A stretch of DNA of 16,109 nucleotides from JAXDLH01 sp034666705 (GTDB lineage: Bacteria; Chloroflexota; UBA6077; SHYK01), in contig JAXDLH010000197.1 of assembly GCA_034666705.1 (NCBI GenBank), positions 1 through 16,109 of the forward strand, given 5' to 3'. Position numbers and translations under genes: made by a program. Shown here piece after piece: positions 13,602-16,109 of this stretch. A model generated the notes under the pieces. That model did no database searches, was not told the DNA's origin, and saw only the letters and a list, made by a program, of their open reading frames with translations. How positions within the stretch are numbered: position 1 is the first letter of the stretch; every line of letters starts with the position of its first letter.

Positions 13602-14251
13602 CTCCTGACGAGCCGCTGATTCGACCGGAGTGGCTGCAGACCCATGCCCTCGACGTTCTGCAGCGCGTGCTCGAGCATCTGGAGCTTACGGGCATTGCGG
13701 TCGGCGTGGGCTTCGTCATCTCGTTCGCGCTCGGGCTCTGGATCTCGCGTCGTCCAGGGGCATACGCGCCCATCACCTGGGTGACCGGCATCCTGTACAC
13801 GATCCCAAGTCTGGCGCTCTTCGCGCTGCTCATCCCGTTCACCGGTCTCTCGCTGCTCACCGCCGAGATCGGCCTCGTCAGCTACACCCTGCTTATCCTG
13901 ATTCGCGGTATCGTCGGCGGGATCAGATCGGTGCCGGCTGAGGTGCGGGAGGCGGCAATCGGCATGGGGTACACCGGGAATCAGCTCTTGTGGCAGGTGG
14001 AGCTGCCGCTCGCAACGGTCGTCATCATCTCGGGCGTGCGAGTGGCGACGATCACGACGATCGGCCTCGTGACGGTCACCGCGCTCATCGGCCAGGGCGG
14101 GCTTGGTTTCTTTATCCTCGATGGCATCCAACGCCTGTTCTCGACACCGCTCATCGTCGGGGCCACGCTCTCCGTGGCGCTTGCCGTGGCCGCCGACGGG
14201 GTGCTCGTGCTGCTGCAGCGTTGGTTGACGCCCTGGGCACGAGGAGAGTGA
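13598..14251 (+). CDS. opuCB: OpuC-type ABC permease, first
   Basis: 217 aa, with about five or six membrane helices. The EAA loop is EAAIGMGYTGNQLLWQVELP (118-137), which contacts the ATPase. The helical core reads like BPD-type permeases of glycine betaine/choline importers, including the final TALIGQGGLGFFI block. The ATG overlaps the ATPase stop by four bases (ATGA), which indicates strict translational coupling. It forms the membrane channel with the following permease, most likely as a heterodimer. Confidence 0.9.
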   Translation: MTPDEPLIRPEWLQTHALDVLQRVLEHLELTGIAVGVGFVISFALGLWISRRPGAYAPITWVTGILYTIPSLALFALLIPFTGLSLLTAEIGLVSYTLLILIRGIVGGIRSVPAEVREAAIGMGYTGNQLLWQVELPLATVVIISGVRVATITTIGLVTVTALIGQGGLGFFILDGIQRLFSTPLIVGATLSVALAVAADGVLVLLQRWLTPWARGE

Positions 14252-14255
14252 CCGG

Positions 14256-14957
14256 GTGAATCTCATTGTGGCCGTCGTCGCCTGGTTCTTGAACCCTGCG
14301 AACTGGCAGGGTCCGAACGGGGTACCGATTCGAATCGGCGAGCATCTGCTGGTGTCCGGTTTCTCGCTCGCCGTGGCGGCGCTTATCGCCTTGCCTGCTG
14401 GAGTCGCGCTCGGCCATAGCGGGCGCGGTGGCTTCCTGGCGCTCAACGTGGCGAACGTGGGGCGGGCGCTGCCGTCGCTGGCGATCCTCGCCTTCACCTT
14501 CCCCATTGCCCTGCGGGCTGGACTCGGGTTCGGGTTCTGGCCGACGGTGTTCGCTATGGTCCCGCTCGCCATCCCACCGATGTTGACGAACTCATACGTG
14601 GCAATGCGGGAGGTCGATCCGGATGCGGTCGAGACGGCGCGCGGCATGGGGATGCAGGGGCGCGAGGTGCTCCGCGAAGTCGAGTTGCCATTGGCGCTGC
14701 CGCTGATCATCGCCGGCGTGCGCAACGCGGCAGTTGCCGTGGTGGCGACAGCAACCCTGGGCGCGATCGTCGCTGGGGGTGGGCTCGGCCGCTACCTCGT
14801 CGATGGCATGGCGCTGCAACAGTACGATCGTCTCCTGGCCGGTGCGCTGCTCGTCGCCCTTCTGTCGGTCGTGACCGAGATTGGGCTGAGCGCCATAGAG
14901 CGCGCCGCGGTGTCACCCGGCATTCGGGCCGGAATCGGGCGCGCCGAGTCATCCTGA
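14256..14957 (+). CDS. opuCD: OpuC-type ABC permease, second
   Basis: 233 aa, about six membrane helices. EAA-type loop: ETARGMGMQGREVLREVELP (126-145). The end block GAIVAGGGLGRYLVDG (169-184) parallels the first permease. The GTG start is 4 nt after the previous stop, with GGAGAG upstream. The sequence is related to, but clearly distinct from, the first permease, as in OpuC/OsmU systems with two different permeases. It completes the transmembrane unit of the importer. Confidence 0.9.
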   Translation: MNLIVAVVAWFLNPANWQGPNGVPIRIGEHLLVSGFSLAVAALIALPAGVALGHSGRGGFLALNVANVGRALPSLAILAFTFPIALRAGLGFGFWPTVFAMVPLAIPPMLTNSYVAMREVDPDAVETARGMGMQGREVLREVELPLALPLIIAGVRNAAVAVVATATLGAIVAGGGLGRYLVDGMALQQYDRLLAGALLVALLSVVTEIGLSAIERAAVSPGIRAGIGRAESS

Positions 14958-15033
14958 GGCACGCCGGCCGACGGATCCGCATCCCTCGCGTCGCGGCGCG
15001 GGTTCGTTTGCTGCACCCGGGATGGCGACGCCC

Positions 15034-15064
15034 TTGCCACAAGCCGTGCCAGGCGGCGTATGCT
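15034..15064 (+). promoter_or_regulatory. Weak candidate promoter for the substrate-binding protein gene
   Basis: TTGCCA (15034-15039) and TATGCT (15059-15064) are 19 bp apart, a wide but possible spacing. The 164-nt gap between the second permease and the binding protein is much longer than the other gaps in the operon, which makes an internal promoter plausible. Support is limited to the hexamers. Confidence 0.3.
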
Positions 15065-15073
15065 GTGCGCAGT

Positions 15074-15100
15074 GCCGGCGGCGCGTGGCCGCTCGCCGGC
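15074..15100 (+). promoter_or_regulatory. Stem-loop in the leader of the binding-protein gene
   Basis: GCCGGCG (15074-15080) pairs with CGCCGGC (15094-15100) around a 13-nt loop. It lies just downstream of the candidate promoter, so it would form the 5' end of that transcript. Otherwise it is an intercistronic hairpin. It could stabilise the mRNA, since binding-protein genes are often expressed above their permeases. Confidence 0.35.
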
Positions 15101-15121
15101 CATCGGAAAGCGGAGAGGACT

Positions 15122-16033
15122 ATGCGATTTCAGCGGCTCTTCCTCGCGATGACAGTCTCGGCCTTATTCCTGGGCGCGTGCACCCCTTCGAGCGGAAGCA
15201 GCTCGGCTCAGAAGCCGCCGGTAACGATCGGGTCCACGAACTTTAGCGAGCAGGTCCTGCTGGGCGAGATGTACGCGCAGGTGTTGGAGGCGAACGGCTA
15301 CACGGTCACTCGCAAGTTCAATCTGGGGAATCGCCAGATCGTCGAGCCCGCCATCGAAAACGGTGAGATCGACATGTACCCTGAATACCTGGCGTCGATG
15401 CTTCTGTTCGTCGACAAGAACGCTACGGCGCCTACCGACGCCCCGGGCGCGCAAAAAGCGTTGCAGACAGCGCTGACGCCGAAGAACATCACCGTGCTTG
15501 ACCCCGCGCCCGCGATCGATACCAACGGCTTTGTCGTGACGAAGGCGACGGCCGACAAGTACAAACTCGCGAAGATGAGCGACCTTACCCCGATTGCGAA
15601 TCAGCTCACGCTCGGCGCCGCCGCTGAGTGTCCGCAGAATGCGTTCTGCATTCCTGGCCTCCAGCGTGTGTACGGCCTGACATTCAAGGACTTCAAGCCA
15701 CTCGACCCGGGCGGTTCGCTCACGGTGGCGGCGATCGACTCGGGTCAAGTCGACGTCGGCGAGCTCTTCACCACCGATGCGACCATCTCGATCAAGGGCT
15801 ACGTGCTACTCGACGACGACAAGCACCTGCAAGCGGCGGACAACGTGGCGCCGGTCGTGCGGAACGATTTCCTCAGCAAAGCGCCCGCCGACTTCAAGAC
15901 ACTGGTCAATAGCCTGACCACAAAGCTCACGACGGCCGAGTTGACCGACTTGAATAAGCAGGTCAACATCGACAAGAAAGAGGCGAAGGACGTCGCCACC
16001 GTCTGGCTCAAGTCGAAGGGCCTCCTGAAGTAA
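15122..16033 (+). CDS. opuCC: Quaternary-amine (osmoprotectant) binding lipoprotein
   Basis: 303 aa from ATG 15122, with GGAG 6 nt upstream; the open frame extends to 15008 but that stretch has no RBS and no signal-like content. A lipobox, LGAC with Cys20, predicts lipid anchoring on the outer face of the membrane. The mature sequence opens IGSTNFSEQVLLGEMYAQVLE, followed by GNRQIVEPAIENGEIDMYPEYL, which is typical of the OpuC/ProX-like binding proteins. Tyr86 and Tyr89 may be part of the aromatic pocket. Cys170 and Cys176 lie close together and could pair. It delivers glycine betaine, choline, carnitine or a related cation to the adjacent importer; which one is not evident. Confidence 0.9.
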   Translation: MRFQRLFLAMTVSALFLGACTPSSGSSSAQKPPVTIGSTNFSEQVLLGEMYAQVLEANGYTVTRKFNLGNRQIVEPAIENGEIDMYPEYLASMLLFVDKNATAPTDAPGAQKALQTALTPKNITVLDPAPAIDTNGFVVTKATADKYKLAKMSDLTPIANQLTLGAAAECPQNAFCIPGLQRVYGLTFKDFKPLDPGGSLTVAAIDSGQVDVGELFTTDATISIKGYVLLDDDKHLQAADNVAPVVRNDFLSKAPADFKTLVNSLTTKLTTAELTDLNKQVNIDKKEAKDVATVWLKSKGLLK

Positions 16034-16050
16034 GTAGAACAAAGGAGGGC

Positions 16051-16084
16051 CCTAACCCCCCGCCCCCTTCCCGACGCGGGAAGG
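16051..16084. repeat. C-rich inverted-repeat element, candidate interspersed repeat or terminator
   Basis: A C-rich tract, CCTAACCCCCCGCCCCC, leads into an 8-bp stem CCTTCCCG/CGGGAAGG (16066-16073 with 16077-16084) around ACG. This composition resembles the REP-like elements found between genes in several high-GC bacteria, Chloroflexota among them. It sits 17 nt after the binding-protein stop, so it could also end that transcript. There is no T tract, and only one copy is visible here. Confidence 0.45.
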
Positions 16085-16109
16085 AGAAGTCATGAACGGC
16101 CGCAGGCCC

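Noticed and set aside
13520..14725. 401-codon minus-strand open frame across the two permeases
   Set aside because: It is antisense to two well-defined permeases and has low-complexity, Arg/Asp/Ser-rich composition without motifs.
16092..16109. ATG with AGGAG 5 nt upstream at the window end, reading MNGRRP
   Set aside because: Only six codons are visible, and the RBS-like bases belong to the inverted repeat, so a gene start cannot be supported.

Overview
The window is GC-rich bacterial DNA with tightly packed genes, frequent GTG and TTG starts, strong GGAGG-type ribosome binding sites and a lipoprotein-anchored solute-binding protein. Together with an F420-type luciferase-like oxidoreductase, a DUF1684 protein and a C-rich/T-poor hairpin repeat at the right edge, this suggests a monoderm-like, high-GC lineage. 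Chloroflexota (Thermomicrobia-like) is my best guess and Actinomycetota the alternative; this is inference without any database search.

Left part (1-2720): a truncated tRNA-Ser(UGA) and a complete tRNA-Ser(GCU) are followed by an intrinsic terminator. A leader with two sets of short direct repeats precedes an orphan OmpR/PhoB-type response regulator that starts with TTG and has a partly degenerate receiver. Converging on it is a two-gene minus-strand operon: a nitroreductase-family flavoprotein, then a luciferase-like (F420/FMN) oxidoreductase. A 12-helix MFS transporter is divergent from this pair.

Middle part (4218-6517): a small exported protein and a large membrane protein form an apparent two-gene operon. 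The large protein has an intracellular TIR domain, a TPR-like segment, one transmembrane helix and two extracellular PPC-like beta-sandwich domains. This is a receptor-like layout with a putative NAD-consuming or scaffold TIR domain inside and sensor domains outside, and the secreted partner appears to share the PPC-like fold. It is the most unusual system in the window.

6588-8500: a bicupin protein and a DinB-family metalloprotein follow, separated by a cluster of strong hairpins. A 52-nt hairpin then lies between convergent genes.

8597-11049 (minus strand): an uncharacterised membrane-anchored protein, an alpha/beta hydrolase, a phosphoribosyltransferase and a short unknown protein. The hydrolase and phosphoribosyltransferase are adjacent, a pair I recall as sometimes fused. 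A near-perfect 22-bp palindrome lies in the divergent gap before the next gene.

11144-16033 (plus strand): a PAP2 phosphatase, a DUF1684 protein, and the ATPase and two permeases of an OpuC-type quaternary-amine/osmoprotectant ABC importer are linked by 1- to 4-nt stop/start overlaps or a 4-nt gap. The substrate-binding lipoprotein follows after a 164-nt gap that may hold its own promoter. The window ends in an inverted-repeat element.
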